In this document: positions 36,542-49,550 of the stretch, in pieces | How the letters are laid out: the number at the start of each line of letters is the position of its first letter | How positions within the stretch are numbered: position 1 is the first letter of the stretch | NCBI RefSeq assembly: GCF_032405125.1 | Contig: NW_027184617.1 | Coordinates: 6,386,001 to 6,450,000 of the forward strand | Origin: Capricornis sumatraensis | Lineage: Eukaryota > Chordata > Mammalia > Artiodactyla > Bovidae | Reading direction: 5' to 3' | DNA length: 64,000 bases | Position numbers and translations under genes: made by a program | The notes under the pieces: model-generated | Database searches by the model: none | What the model saw: only the letters and a program-made list of their open reading frames with translations | What the model was told of the DNA's origin: nothing

Positions 36542-39500
36542 ATGAGGGATCCTTTCCCTGCTTTCAACGGGAAAGAATTCCCGGCGTTCCCGTCGCATCT
36601 CAAGAGGAGACACTCTCAACAGGAAAGGCGAGAGGAACTCCATGGTCGTACCACCATTCCAAGAGTCCCCCAGATGTCTCAGTCCATTCCAGAGGAAGCT
36701 CTTTGCCCTACACTGGCTCATCTTTCACGCCGAGGATCGACTCACACCACGGTGGCACGTGGGACAGCCCTGTGGGAAAGCCTCGAGGGAAAGCCTCGAG
36801 GGAAAACCACAGATCCTTTGATCCACGCGACGGGAAGCGTGACATTGCTGCTACCGCCTGGAAGGAAAGCGCACGTGCATGCCCCGACTCGAGACAAGGC
36901 CTGACTCCCCTGGGGAGACTCCAGAAGTACCCAAAGATCCATGTCAGCCCCTGAGAGAAATCCTCGGTTCCGGCCTTGACACCACACAAGGTTTTTGGCC
37001 CCAGTATCGACGGGAGAGGAATCCCGAGAGGGCCCCTAGCAACTCGCATGGGGACTGGCCTCTCCTGAGGCCACCAGGGCGGGTCCCTGAGGTCCCCGTC
37101 GTAACTCGAGAACACCTGCCACAACTCGAGAAAATCCAGGAAGTTCTCCCTTCCAGGCGAGATGAGGCCTATTTCCGATGAGGCGTCTGGAGTCTAATGA
37201 CACCTAAACTCTGGAACTTCGAAAGGGTCTTTCACAACCTTGCTGCAACTCAAGAATTTCACCGCCATACCCGTCTCCACTCTAGAGGAAGCACGATGGT
37301 CCCGCCCACATCCTGAGGAGCCCCGTTTCCCCCTCCTAGCTTGAAATGAGCGATCCTTTCCCTGCTTTCAACGGGAAAGAATTCCCGGCGTTCCCGTCGC
37401 ATCTCAAGCGGAGGCACTCTCAACAGGAAAGGCGAGAGGAACTCCATGGTCGTACAACCATTCCAAGAGTCCCCCAGATGTCTCAGTCCATTCCAGAGGA
37501 AACTCTTTGCCCTGCACTGGCTCATCTTTCACGCCGAGGATCGACTCACACCACGGTGGCACGTGGGACAGCCCTGTGGGAAAGCCTCGAGGGAAAACCA
37601 CAGATCCTTTGATCCACGCGATGTGAAGCGTGACATTGCTGCTACAGCCTGGAAGGAAAGCGCAACTGCATGCCCCCACTCGAGATGAGGCCTGTCTCCC
37701 CTGGCGAGACTCCAGAAGTACCCAAAGATCCATATCAGCCACTGAAAGGAATCCTCGGTTGCGGCCCTAACTCCACACAAGGTTTTTGGCCCCGGTATCG
37801 ATGGGAGAGGAATACCGAGAGGCCCCCTAGCAACTCGCATGGGGACTGGCCTCTTCTGAGGCCACCAGGGCGGGTCCCTGAGGTCCCCGTCGTAACTCGA
37901 GAACACCTGCCGAAACTCGAGAAAATCCAGGAAGTTCTCCCTTCCAGGCGAGATGAGGCCTATTTCCGATGAGGCGTCTGGATACTAATGACACCTAACC
38001 TCTGGAACTTCGAAATGGTCTTTCACACCCTTGCTGCAACTCAAGAAGTTCACTGCCATACCCGTCTCCACTCGAGAGGAAGCACGATCGTCCCGCCCAC
38101 ATCCAGAGGAGCCCCCTTTCCCCCTCGTTGCTCGAGATGAGGAATCCTTTCCCTGCTTTCAATGGGAAAGAATTCCCGGCGTTCCCGTCGCATCTCAAGC
38201 GGAGGCACTCTCAACAGGAAAGGCGAGAGGAACTCCATGGTCGTACCACCATTCCAAGAGTCCCCCAGATGTCTCAGTCCATTCCAGAGGAACCTCTTTG
38301 CCCTGCACTGGCTCATCTTTCACGCCGAGGATCGACTCACACCACGGTGGCACGTGGGACAGCCCTGTGTGAAAGCCTCGAGGGAAAGCCTCGAGGGAAA
38401 ACCACAGATCCTTTGATCCACGCCACGGGAAGCGTGACATTGCTGCTACAGCCTGGAAGGAAAGTGCACGTGCATGCCCCGACTCGAGACGAGGCCTGAC
38501 TCCCCTGGGGAGACTCCAGAAGTACCCAAAGATCCATGTCAGCCCCTGAGAGGAATCCTCGGTTCCGGCCCTGACTCCACACAAGGTTTTTGCCCCGGTA
38601 TCGACGGGAGAGGAATTCCGAGAGGCCCCCTAGCAAGTCGCATGGGGACTGGCCTCTCCTGAGGCCACCAGGGCGGGTCCCTGAGGTCCCCGTCGTAACT
38701 CGAGAACACCTGCCGCAACTCGAGAAAATCCAGGAAGTTCTCCCTTCCAGGCGAGATGAGGCCTATTTCCGATGAGGCGTCTGGAGACCAATGATACCTA
38801 ACCTCTGGAACTTCGAAAGGGTCTTTCACACCCTTGCTGCAACTCAAGAAGTTCACCGCCATACCCGTCTCCACTCGAGAGGAAGCACGATAGTCCCGCC
38901 CACAGCCAGAGGAGCCCCGTTTCCCCCTCGTAGCTCGAGATGAGGGATCCTTTCCCTGCTTTCAACGGGAAAGAATTCCCGGCGTTCCCGTCGCATCTCA
39001 AGAGGAGGCACTCTCAACAGGAAAGGCGAGAGGAACTCCATGGTCGTACCACCATTCCAAGAGTCCCCCAGATGTCTCAGTCCATTCCAGAGGAAGCTCT
39101 TTGCCCTACACTGGCTCATCTTTCACGCCGAGGATCGACTCACACCACGGTGGCACGTGGGACAGCCCTGTGGGAAAGCCTCGAGGGAAAGCCTCGAGGG
39201 AAAACCACAGATCCTTTGATCCACGCGACGGGAAGCGTGACATTGCTGCTACAGCCTGGAAGGAAAGCGCACGTGCATGCCCCGACTCGAGACAAGGCCT
39301 GACTCCCCTGGGGAGACTCCAGAAGTACCCAAAGATCCATGTCAGCCCCTGAGAGAAATCCTCGGTTCCGGCCTTGACAACACACAAGGTTTTTGGCCCC
39401 AGTATCGACGGGAGAGGAATCCCGAGAGGGCCCCTAGCAACTCGCATGGGGACTGGCCTCTCCTGAGGCCACCAGGGCGGGTCCCTGAGGTCCCCGTCGT

Positions 39501-40547
39501 AACTCGAGAACACCTGCCGCAACTCGAGAAAATCCAGGAAGTTCTCCCTTCCAGGCGAGATGAGGCCTATTTCCGATGAGGCGTCTGGAGACTAATGACA
39601 CCTAAACTCTGGAACTTCGAAAGGGTCTTTCACACCCTTGCTGCAACTCAAGAAGTTCACCGCCATACCCGTCTCCACTCTAGAGGAAGCACGATGGTCC
39701 CGCCCACATCCAGAGGAGCCCCGTTTCCCCCTCCTAGCTCGAGATGAGCGATCCTTTCCCTGCTTTCAACGGGAAAAAATTCCCGGCGTTCCCGTCGCAT
39801 CTCAAGAGGAGGCACGCTCAACAGGAAAGGCGAGAGGAACTCCATGGTCGTACCACCATTCCAAGAGTCCCCCAGATGTCTCAGTCCATTCCAGAGGAAG
39901 CTCTTTGCCCTGCACTGGCTCATCTTTCACGCCGAGGATCGACTCACACCACGGTGGCACGTGGGACAGCCCTGTGGGAAAGCCTCGAGGGAAAGCCTCG
40001 AGGGAAAACCACAGATCCTTTGATCCACTCGACGGGAAGCGTGACATTGCTGCTACAGCCTGGAAGGAAAGCTCACGTGCATGCCCACACTCGAGATGAG
40101 GCCTGTCTCCCCTGGCGAGACTCCAGAAGTACCCAAAGATCCATATCAGCCCCTGAAAGGAATCCTCGGTTCCGGCCCTAACTCCACACAAGGTTTTTGG
40201 CCCCGGTATCGATGGGAGAGGAATCCCGAGAGGCTCCCTAGCAAGTCGCATGGGGACTGGCCTCTCCTGAGGCCACCAGGGCGGGTCCCTGAGGTCCCCG
40301 TCGTAACTCGAGAACACCTGCCGCAACTCGAGAAAATCCAGGAAGTTCTCCCTTCCAGGCGAGATGAGGCCTATTTCCGATGAGGCGTCTGGAGACTAAT
40401 GACACCTAACCTCTGGAACTTCGAAAGGGTCTTTCACACCCTTGCTGCAACTCAAGAAGTTCACCGCCATACCCGTCTCCACTCGAGAGGAAGCACGATG
40501 GTCCCGCCCACATCCAGAGGAGCCCCGTTTCCCCCTCGTAGCTCGAG
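36542..40547. repeat. Partial trimer relationship (2398-bp offset)
   Basis: The unit starting at 36542 is nearly the same as the one at 38940. Both have GAGGAAGCTC, CCCTACACTGG, CGAGACAAGG, GCCTTGACA and CCAGTATCG. The similarity continues into the following units at 37346 and 39744, which share ATGAGCGATCC and a CTCTAGAGG variant. The copies then diverge: the 37346 unit has one 13-bp motif and the 39744 unit has two. This is about 1.5 units of a former trimer (804+791+803 bp). Confidence 0.65.
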
Positions 40548-43500
40548 ATGAGGGATCCTTTCCCTGCTTTCAACGGGAAAGAATTCCCGGCGTTCCCTTC
40601 GCATCTCAAGAGGAGGCACTCTCAACAGGAAAGGCGAGAGGAACTCCATGGTCTTACCACCATTCCAAGAGTCCCCCAGATGTCTCAGTCCATTCAAGAG
40701 GAACCTCTTTGCCCTGCACTGGCTCATCTTTCACGCCGAGGATCGACTCACACCACGGTGGCACGTGGGACAGCCCTGTGGGAAAGCCTCGAGGGAAAGC
40801 CTCGAGGGAAAACCACAGATCGTTTGATTCACGCCACGGGAAGCGTGACATTGCTGCTACAGCCTTGAAGGAAAGCACACGTGCATGCCCCCACTCGAGA
40901 CGAGGCCTGACTCCCCTGGGGAGACTCCAGAAATACCCAAAGATACATGTCAGCCACTGAGAGGAATCCTCGGTTCCGGCCCTGACTCCACACAAGGTTT
41001 TTGGCCCTGGTATCGACGGGAGAGGAATCCCGAGAGGCCCCCTAGCAACTCGCATGGGGACTGGCCTCTCCTAAGGCCACCAGGGCGGTCCCTGAGGTCC
41101 CCGTCGTAACTCGAGAACACCTGCCACAACTCGAGAAATTCCTGGAAGTTCCCCCTTCCAAGCGAGATGAGGCCTATTTCCAATGAGGCGTCTGGAGACT
41201 AATGACACCTAACCTCTGGAACTTCGAAAGGGTCTTTCACACCCTTGCTGCAACTCAAGAAGTTCACCGCCACACCCGTCTCCACTCGAGAGGAAGCACG
41301 ATGGTCCCGCCCACATCCAGAGGAGCCCCGTTTCCCCCTCGTAGCACGAGATGAGGGATCCTTTCCCTGCTTTCAACGGGAAAGAATTCCCGGCGTTCCC
41401 GTCGCATCTCAAGAGGAGGCACTCTCAACAGGAAAGGCGAGAGGAACTCCATGGTCGTACCACCATTCCAAGAGTCCCCCAGATGTCTCAGTCCATTCCA
41501 GAGGAACCTCTTTGCCCTGCACTGGCTCATCTTTCACGCCGAGGATCGACTCACACCACGGTGGCACGTGGGACAGCCCTGTGGGAAAGCCTCGAGGGAA
41601 AACCACAGATCCTTTGATCCACGCGATGGGAAGCGTGACATTGCTGTTACAGCCTGGAAGGAAAGCGCACCTGCATGCCCCCACTCGAGATGAGGCCTGT
41701 CTCCCCTGGCGAGACTCCAGAAGTACCCAAAGATACATATCAGCCCCTTAAAGGAATCCTCGGTTCCGGCCCTAACTCCACACAAGGTTTTTGGCCCCGG
41801 TATCGATGGGAGAGGAATCCCGAGAGGCACCCTAGCAACTCGCATGGGGACTGGCCTCTCCTGAGGCCACCAGGGCGGGTCCCTGAGGTCCCCGTCGTAA
41901 CTCGAGAACACCTGCCACAACTCGAGAAATTCCAGGAAGTTCCCCCTTCCAGGCGAGATGAGGCCTATTTCCGATGAGGCGTCTGGAGACTAATGACACC
42001 TAACCTCTGGAACTTCGAAAGGGTCTTTCACACCCTTGCTGCAACTCAAGAAGTTCACCGCCATACCCGTCTCCACTCGAGAGGAAGCACGATCGTCCCG
42101 CCCACATCCAGAGGAGCCCCCTTTCCCCCTCGTAGCTCGAGATGAGGAATCCTTTCCCTGCTTTCAATGGGAAAGAATTCCCGGCGTTCCCGTCACATCT
42201 CAAGCGGAGGCACTCTCAACAGGAAAGGCGAGAGGAACTCCATGGTCGTACCACCATTCCAAGAGTCCCCCAGATGTCTCAGTCCATTCCAGAGGAAGCT
42301 CTTTGCCCTGCACTGGCTCATCTTTCACGCCGAGGATCGACTCACACCACGGTGGCACGTTGGACAGCCCTGTGGGAAAGCCTCGAGGGAAAGCCTCGAG
42401 GGAAAACCACAGATCCTTTGATCCACGCCACGGGAAGCGTGACATTGCTGCTACAGCCTGGAAGGAAAGTGCACGTGCATGCCCCGACTCGAGACGAGGC
42501 CTGACTCCCCTGGGGAGACTCCAGAAGTACCCAAAGATCCATGTCAGCCCATGAGAGGAATCCTCGGTTCCGGCCCTGACTCCACACAAGGTTTTTGGCC
42601 CCGGTATCGACGGGAGAGGAATCCCGAGAGGCCCCCTAGCAAGTCGCATGGGGACTGGCCTCTCCTGAGGCCACCAGGGCGGGTCCCTGAGGTCCCCGTC
42701 GTAACTCGAGAACACCTGCCCCAACTCGAGAAAATCCAGGAAGTTCTCCCTTCCAGGCGAGATGAGGCCTATTTCCGATCCGGCGTCTGGAGACTAATGA
42801 CACCTAACCTCTGGAACTTCGAAAGGGTCTTTCACACCCTTGCTGCAACTCAAGAAGTTCACCGCCATACCCGTCTCCACTCGAGAGGAAGCACGATGGT
42901 CCCGCCCACATCCAGAGGAGCCCCGTTTCCCCCTCGTAGCTCGAGATGAGGGATCCTTTCCCTGCTTTCAACGGGAAAGAATTCCCGGTGTTCCCGTCCC
43001 ATCTCAAGAGGAGGCACTCTCAACAGCAAAGGCGAGAGGAACTCCATGGTCGTACCACCATTCCAAGAGTCCCCCAGATGTCTCAGTCCATTCCAGAGGA
43101 AGCTCTTTGCCCTGCACTGGCTCATCTTTCACGCCGAGGATCGACTCACACCACGGTGGCACGTGGGACAGCCCTGTGGGAAAGCCTCGAGGGAAAGCCT
43201 CGAGGGAAAACCACAGATCCTTTGATCCACGCGACGGGAAGCGTGACATTGCTGCTACATCCTGGAAGGAAAGTGCACGTGCATGCCCCGACTCGAGACG
43301 AGACCTGTCTCCCCTGGCGAGACTCCAGAAGTACCCAAAGATCCATATCAGCCCCTGAGAGGAATCCTCGGTTCGGGCCCTGACTCCACACAAGGTTTTT
43401 GGCCCCGGTTTCGACGGGAGAGGAATCCCGAGAGGCCCCCTAGCAACTCGCATGGGGACTGGCCTCTCCTGAGGCCACCAGGGCGGGTCCCTGAGGTCCC

Positions 43501-44092
43501 CGTCGTAACTCGAGAACACCTGCTGCAACTCGAGAAAATCCAGGAAGTTCTCCCTTCCAGGCGAGATGAGGCCTATTTCCGATGAGGCGTCTGGAGACTA
43601 ATGACACCTAACCTCTGGAACTTCGAAAGGGTCTTTCACACCCTTGCTGCAACTCAAGAAGTTCACCGCCATACCCGTCTCCACTCGAGAGGAAGCACGT
43701 TGGTCACGCCCACATCCAGAGGAGCCCCGTTTCCCCCTCGGCGCTCGAGATGAGGGATCCTTTCCCTGCTTTCAACGGGAAAGAATTCCCGGCGTTCCCG
43801 TCGCATCTCAAGAGGAGGCACTCTCAACAGGAAAGGAGAGAGGAACTCCATGGTCGTACCACCATTCCAAGAGTCCCCCAGATGTCTCAGTCCATTCCAG
43901 AGGAACCTCTTTGCCCTGCACTGGCTCATCTTTCACGCCGAGGATCGACTCACACCACGGTGGCACGTGGGACAGCCCTGTGGGAAAGCCTCGAGGGAAA
44001 ACCACAGATCTTTTGATCCACGCAATGGGAAGCGTGACATTGCTGCTACTGCCTGGAAGGAAAGCGCACGTGCATGCCCCCACTCGAGATGA
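40100..44092. repeat. Pentamer HOR, copy 1 (~3994 bp)
   Basis: Units starting at 40548, 41351, 42142, 42946 and 43750 form a five-unit block that repeats at an offset of 3993-3994 bp. Markers are TTCCCTTCGCATC at about 40595 and 44588, GATCGTTTGATTCACGCC with AGCCTTGAAGG, CGCCACACCCG, GTAGCACGAG, and the single 13-bp motif in the second unit of each copy (41351 and 45345). The copies differ at several sites, so this HOR is older than those to its right. Edges are approximate. Confidence 0.75.
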
Positions 44093-46700
44093 GGCCTGTC
44101 TCCCCTGGCGAGACTCCAGAAGTACCCAAAGATCCATATCAGCCCCTGAAAGGAATCCTCGGTTCCGGCCCTAACTCCACACAAGGTTTTTGGCCCCGGT
44201 ATCGATGGGAGAGGAATCCCGAGAGGCCCCCTAGCAACTCGCATGGGGACTGGCCTCTCCTGAGGCCACCAGGGCGGGTCCCTGAGGTCCCCGTCGTAAC
44301 TCGAGAACACCTGCCGCAACTCGAGAAAATCCAGGAAGTTCTCCCTTCCAGGCGAGATGAGGCCTATTTCCGATGAGGCGTCTGGAGACTAATGACACCT
44401 AACCTCTGGAACTTCGAAAGGGTCTTTCACACCCTTGCTGCAACTCAAGAAGTTCACCGCCATACCCGTCTCCACTCGAGAGGAAGCACGATGGTCCCGC
44501 CCACATCCAGATGAGCCCCGTTTCCCACTCGTAGCTCGAGATGAGGGATCCTTTCCCTGCTTTCAACGGGAAAGTATTCCCGGCGTTCCCTTCGCATCTC
44601 AAGAGGAGGCACTCTCAACAGGAAAGGCGAGAGGAACTCCATGGTCGTACCACCATTCCAAGAGTCCCCCAGATGTCTCAGTCCATTCAAGAGGAACCTC
44701 TTTGCCCTGCACTGGCTCATCTTTCACGCCGAGGATCGACTCACACCACGGTGGCACGTGGGACAGCCCTGTGGGAAAGCCTCGAGGGAAAGCCTCGAGG
44801 GAAAACCACAGATCGTTTGATTCACGCCACGGGAAGCGTGACATTGCTGCTACAGCCTTGAAGGAAAGCACACGTGCATGCCCCCACTCGAGACGAGGCC
44901 TGACTCCCCTGGGGAGACTCCAGAAGTACCCAAAGATACATGTCAGCCCCTGAGAGGAATCCTCGGTTACGGCCCTGACTCCACACAAGGTTTTTGGCCC
45001 TGGTATCGACGGGAGAGGAATCCCGAGAGGCCCCCTAGCAACTCGCATGGGGACTGGCCTCTCCTAAGGCCACCAGGGCGGGTCCCTGAGGTCCCCGTCG
45101 TAACTCGAGAACACCTGCCACAACTCGAGAAATTCCTGGAAGTTCCCCCTTCCAGGCGAGATGAGGCCTATTTCCAATGAGGCGTCTGGAGACTAATGAC
45201 ACCTAACCTCTGGAACTTCGAAAGGGTCTTTCACACCCTTGCTGCAACTCAAGAAGTTCACCGCCACACCCGGCTCCACTCGAGAGGAAGCACGATGGTC
45301 CCGCCCACATCCAGAGGAGCCCCGTTTCCCCCTCGTAGCACGAGATGAGGGATCCTTTCCCTGCTTTCAACGGGAAAGAATTCCCGGCGTTCCCGTCGCA
45401 TCTCAAGAGGAGGCACTCTCAACAGGAAAGGCGAGAGGAACTCCATGGTCGTACCACCATTCCAAGAGTCCCCCAGATGTCTCAGTCCATTCCAGAGGAA
45501 CCTCTTTGCCCTGCACTGGCTCATCTTTCACGCCGAGGATCGACTCACACCACGGTGGCACGTGGGACAGCCCTGTGGGAAAGCCTCGAGGGAAAACCAC
45601 AGATCCTTTGATCCACGCGATGGGAAGCGTGACATTGCTGTTACAGCCTGGAAGGAAAGCGCACGTGCATGCCCCCACTCGAGATGAGGCCTGTCTCCCC
45701 TGGCGAGACTCCAGAAGTACCCAAAGATACATATCAGCCCCTGAAAGGAATCCTCGGTTCCGGCCCTAACTCCACACAAGGTTTTTGGCCCCGGTATCGA
45801 TGGGAGAGGAATCCCGAGAGGCCCCCTAGCAACTCGCATGGGGACTGGCCTCTCCTGAGGCCACCAGGGCGGGTCCCTGAGGTCCCCGTCGTAACTCGAG
45901 AACACCTGCCGCAACTCGAGAAATTCCAGGAAGTTCCCCCTTCCAGGCGAGATGAGGCCTATTTCCGATGAGGCGTCTGGAGACTAATGACACCTAACCT
46001 CTGGAACTTCGAAAGGGTCTTTCACACCCTTGCTGCAACTCAAGAAGTTCACCGCCATACCCGTCTCCACTCGAGAGGAAGCACGATCGTCCCGCCCACA
46101 TCCAGAGGAGCCCCCTTTCCCCCTCGTAGCTCGAGATGAGGAATCCTTTCCCTGCTTTCAATGGGAAAGAATTCCCGGCGTTCCCGTCACATCTCAAGCG
46201 GAGGCACTCTCAACAGGAAAGGCGAGAGGAACTCCATGGTCGTACCACCATTCCAAGAGTCCCCCAGATGTCTCAGTCCATTCCAGAGGAAGCTCTTTGC
46301 CCTGCACTGGCTCATCTTTCACGCCGAGGATCGACTCACACCACGGTGGCACGTGGGACAGCCCTGTGGGAAAGCCTCGAGGGAAAGCCTCAAGGGAAAA
46401 CCACAGATCCTTTGATCCACGCCACGGGAAGCGTGACATTGCTGCTACAGCCTGGAAGGAAAGTGCACGTGCATGCCCCGACTCGAGACGAGGCCTCACT
46501 CCCCTGGGGAGACTCCAGAAGTACCCAAAGATCCATGTCAGCCCCTGAGAGGAATCCTCGGTTACGGCCCTGACTCCACACAAGGTTTTTGGCCGCGGTA
46601 TCGACGGGAGAGGAATCCCGAGAGGCCCCCTAGCAACTCGCATGGGGACTGGCCTCTCCTGAGGCCACCAGGGCGGGTCACTGAGGTCCCCGTCGTAACT
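44093..46700. repeat. Pentamer HOR, partial copy 2
   Basis: This covers about 2.6 kb that matches 40100-42700 at an offset of 3993-3994 bp. It ends inside the type A unit starting at 46136, where the downstream region switches to the 1608-bp dimer pattern. Differences from copy 1 include AGATGAGCCCC at about 44512 and GGAAAGTATTCC at about 44570. Confidence 0.7.
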
Positions 46701-47528
46701 CGAGAACACCTGCCGCAACTCGAGATATTCCCGGAAGTTCCCCCTTCCAGGCGAGATGAGGCCTATTTCCGATGAGGCGTCTGGAGACTAATGACACCTA
46801 ACCTCTGGAACTTCAAAAGGGTCTTTCACACCCTTGCTGCAACTCAAGAAGTTCACCGCCATACCCGTCTCCACTCGAGAGGAAGCACGATCGTCCCGCC
46901 CACATCCAGAGAAGCCCCCTTTCCCCTTCGTAGCTCGAGATGAGGGATCCTTTCCCTGCTTTCAACGGGAAAGAATTCCCGGCGTTCCCGTCGCATCTGA
47001 AGCGGAGGCACTCTCAACAGGAAAGGAGAGAGGAACTCCATGGTCGTACCACCATTCCAAGAGTCCCCCAGATGTCTCAGTCCATTCCAGAGGAAGCTCA
47101 TTGCCCTGCACTGGCTCATCTTTCACGCCGAGGATCGACTCACACCACGGTGGCACGTGGGACAGCCCTGTGGGAAAGCCTCGAGGGAAAGCCTCGAGGG
47201 AAAACCACAGATCCTTTGATCCACGCCACGGGAAGCGTGACATTGCTGCTACAGCCTGGAAGGAAAGGGCACGTGCATGCCCCGACTCGAGAAGAGGCCT
47301 GACTCCCCTGGGGAGACTCCAGAAGTACCCAAAGATCCATGTCAGCCCCTGACAGGAATCCTCGGTTCCGGCCCTGACTCCACACAAGGTTTTTGGCCCC
47401 GGTATCGACGGGAGAGGAATCCCGAGAGGCCCCCTAGCAAGTCGCATGGGGACTGGCCTCTCCTGAGGCCACCAGGGCGGGTCCCTGAGGTCCCAGTCGT
47501 AACTCGAGAACAACTGCCGCAACTCGAG
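45921..47528. repeat. A-B dimer HOR, copy 1 (1608 bp)
   Basis: This is a two-unit block (types A and B) repeated in tandem. The shared 5' edge is GAAATTCCAGGAAGTTCCCCC, seen at about 45921 and again at about 47528. Type A has CCCTTTCCCCC, ATGAGGAATCC, TCAATGGGAAAG, CCTCAAGGG, AGGCCTCACTCCC and GGCCGCGG. Type B has AGAGAAGCCCCC, CATCTGAAGCGGAGG, GAAGCTCATTGCC and CCTGACAGGAATCC. I see one difference from copy 2, A47000 against G48608. Confidence 0.85.
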
Positions 47529-49136
47529 AAATTCCAGGAAGTTCCCCCTTCCAGGCGAGATGAGGCCTATTTCCGATGAGGCGTCTGGAGACTAATGACA
47601 CCTAACCTCTGGAACTTCGAAAGGGTCTTTCACACCCTTGCTGCAACTCAAGAAGTTCACCGCCATACCCGTCTCCACTCGAGAGGAAGCACGATCGTCC
47701 CGCCCACATCCAGAGGAGCCCCCTTTCCCCCTCGTAGCTCGAGATGAGGAATCCTTTCCCTGCTTTCAATGGGAAAGAATTCCCGGCGTTCCCGTCACAT
47801 CTCAAGCGGAGGCACTCTCAACAGGAAAGGCGAGAGGAACTCCATGGTCGTACCACCATTCCAAGAGTCCCCCAGATGTCTCAGTCCATTCCAGAGGAAG
47901 CTCTTTGCCCTGCACTGGCTCATCTTTCACGCCGAGGATCGACTCACACCACGGTGGCACGTGGGACAGCCCTGTGGGAAAGCCTCGAGGGAAAGCCTCA
48001 AGGGAAAACCACAGATCCTTTGATCCACGCCACGGGAAGCGTGACATTGCTGCTACAGCCTGGAAGGAAAGTGCACGTGCATGCCCCGACTCGAGACGAG
48101 GCCTCACTCCCCTGGGGAGACTCCAGAAGTACCCAAAGATCCATGTCAGCCCCTGAGAGGAATCCTCGGTTACGGCCCTGACTCCACACAAGGTTTTTGG
48201 CCGCGGTATCGACGGGAGAGGAATCCCGAGAGGCCCCCTAGCAACTCGCATGGGGACTGGCCTCTCCTGAGGCCACCAGGGCGGGTCACTGAGGTCCCCG
48301 TCGTAACTCGAGAACACCTGCCGCAACTCGAGATATTCCCGGAAGTTCCCCCTTCCAGGCGAGATGAGGCCTATTTCCGATGAGGCGTCTGGAGACTAAT
48401 GACACCTAACCTCTGGAACTTCAAAAGGGTCTTTCACACCCTTGCTGCAACTCAAGAAGTTCACCGCCATACCCGTCTCCACTCGAGAGGAAGCACGATC
48501 GTCCCGCCCACATCCAGAGAAGCCCCCTTTCCCCTTCGTAGCTCGAGATGAGGGATCCTTTCCCTGCTTTCAACGGGAAAGAATTCCCGGCGTTCCCGTC
48601 GCATCTGGAGCGGAGGCACTCTCAACAGGAAAGGAGAGAGGAACTCCATGGTCGTACCACCATTCCAAGAGTCCCCCAGATGTCTCAGTCCATTCCAGAG
48701 GAAGCTCATTGCCCTGCACTGGCTCATCTTTCACGCCGAGGATCGACTCACACCACGGTGGCACGTGGGACAGCCCTGTGGGAAAGCCTCGAGGGAAAGC
48801 CTCGAGGGAAAACCACAGATCCTTTGATCCACGCCACGGGAAGCGTGACATTGCTGCTACAGCCTGGAAGGAAAGGGCACGTGCATGCCCCGACTCGAGA
48901 AGAGGCCTGACTCCCCTGGGGAGACTCCAGAAGTACCCAAAGATCCATGTCAGCCCCTGACAGGAATCCTCGGTTCCGGCCCTGACTCCACACAAGGTTT
49001 TTGGCCCCGGTATCGACGGGAGAGGAATCCCGAGAGGCCCCCTAGCAAGTCGCATGGGGACTGGCCTCTCCTGAGGCCACCAGGGCGGGTCCCTGAGGTC
49101 CCAGTCGTAACTCGAGAACAACTGCCGCAACTCGAG
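47529..49136. repeat. A-B dimer HOR, copy 2 (1608 bp)
   Basis: This is the second tandem copy of the A-B dimer. It ends where GAGAAATTCCAGG changes to GAGAAAATCCAGG, and a type C unit follows (CCCGGTGTTCCCGTCCCATC, AACAGCAAAGG). It is the copy that leads into the C-D-E-F-G series. Confidence 0.85.
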
Positions 49137-49550
49137 AAAATCCAGGAAGTTCTCCCTTCCAGGCGAGATGAGGCCTATTTCCGATGAGGCGTCTGGAGAC
49201 TAATGACACCTAACCTCTGGAACTTCGAAAGGGTCTTTCACACCCTTGCTGCAACTCAAGAAGTTCACCGCCATACCCGTCTCCACTCGAGAGGAAGCAC
49301 GATGGTCCCGCCCACATCCAGAGGAGCCCCGTTTCCCCCTCGTAGCTCGAGATGAGGGATCCTTTCCCTGCTTTCAACGGGAAAGAATTCCCGGTGTTCC
49401 CGTCCCATCTCAAGAGGAGGCACTCTCAACAGCAAAGGCGAGAGGAACTCCATGGTCGTACCACCATTCCAAGAGTCCTCCAGATGTCTCAGTCCATTCC
49501 AGAGGAACCTCTTTGCCCTGCACTGGCTCATCTTTCACGCCGAGGATCGA

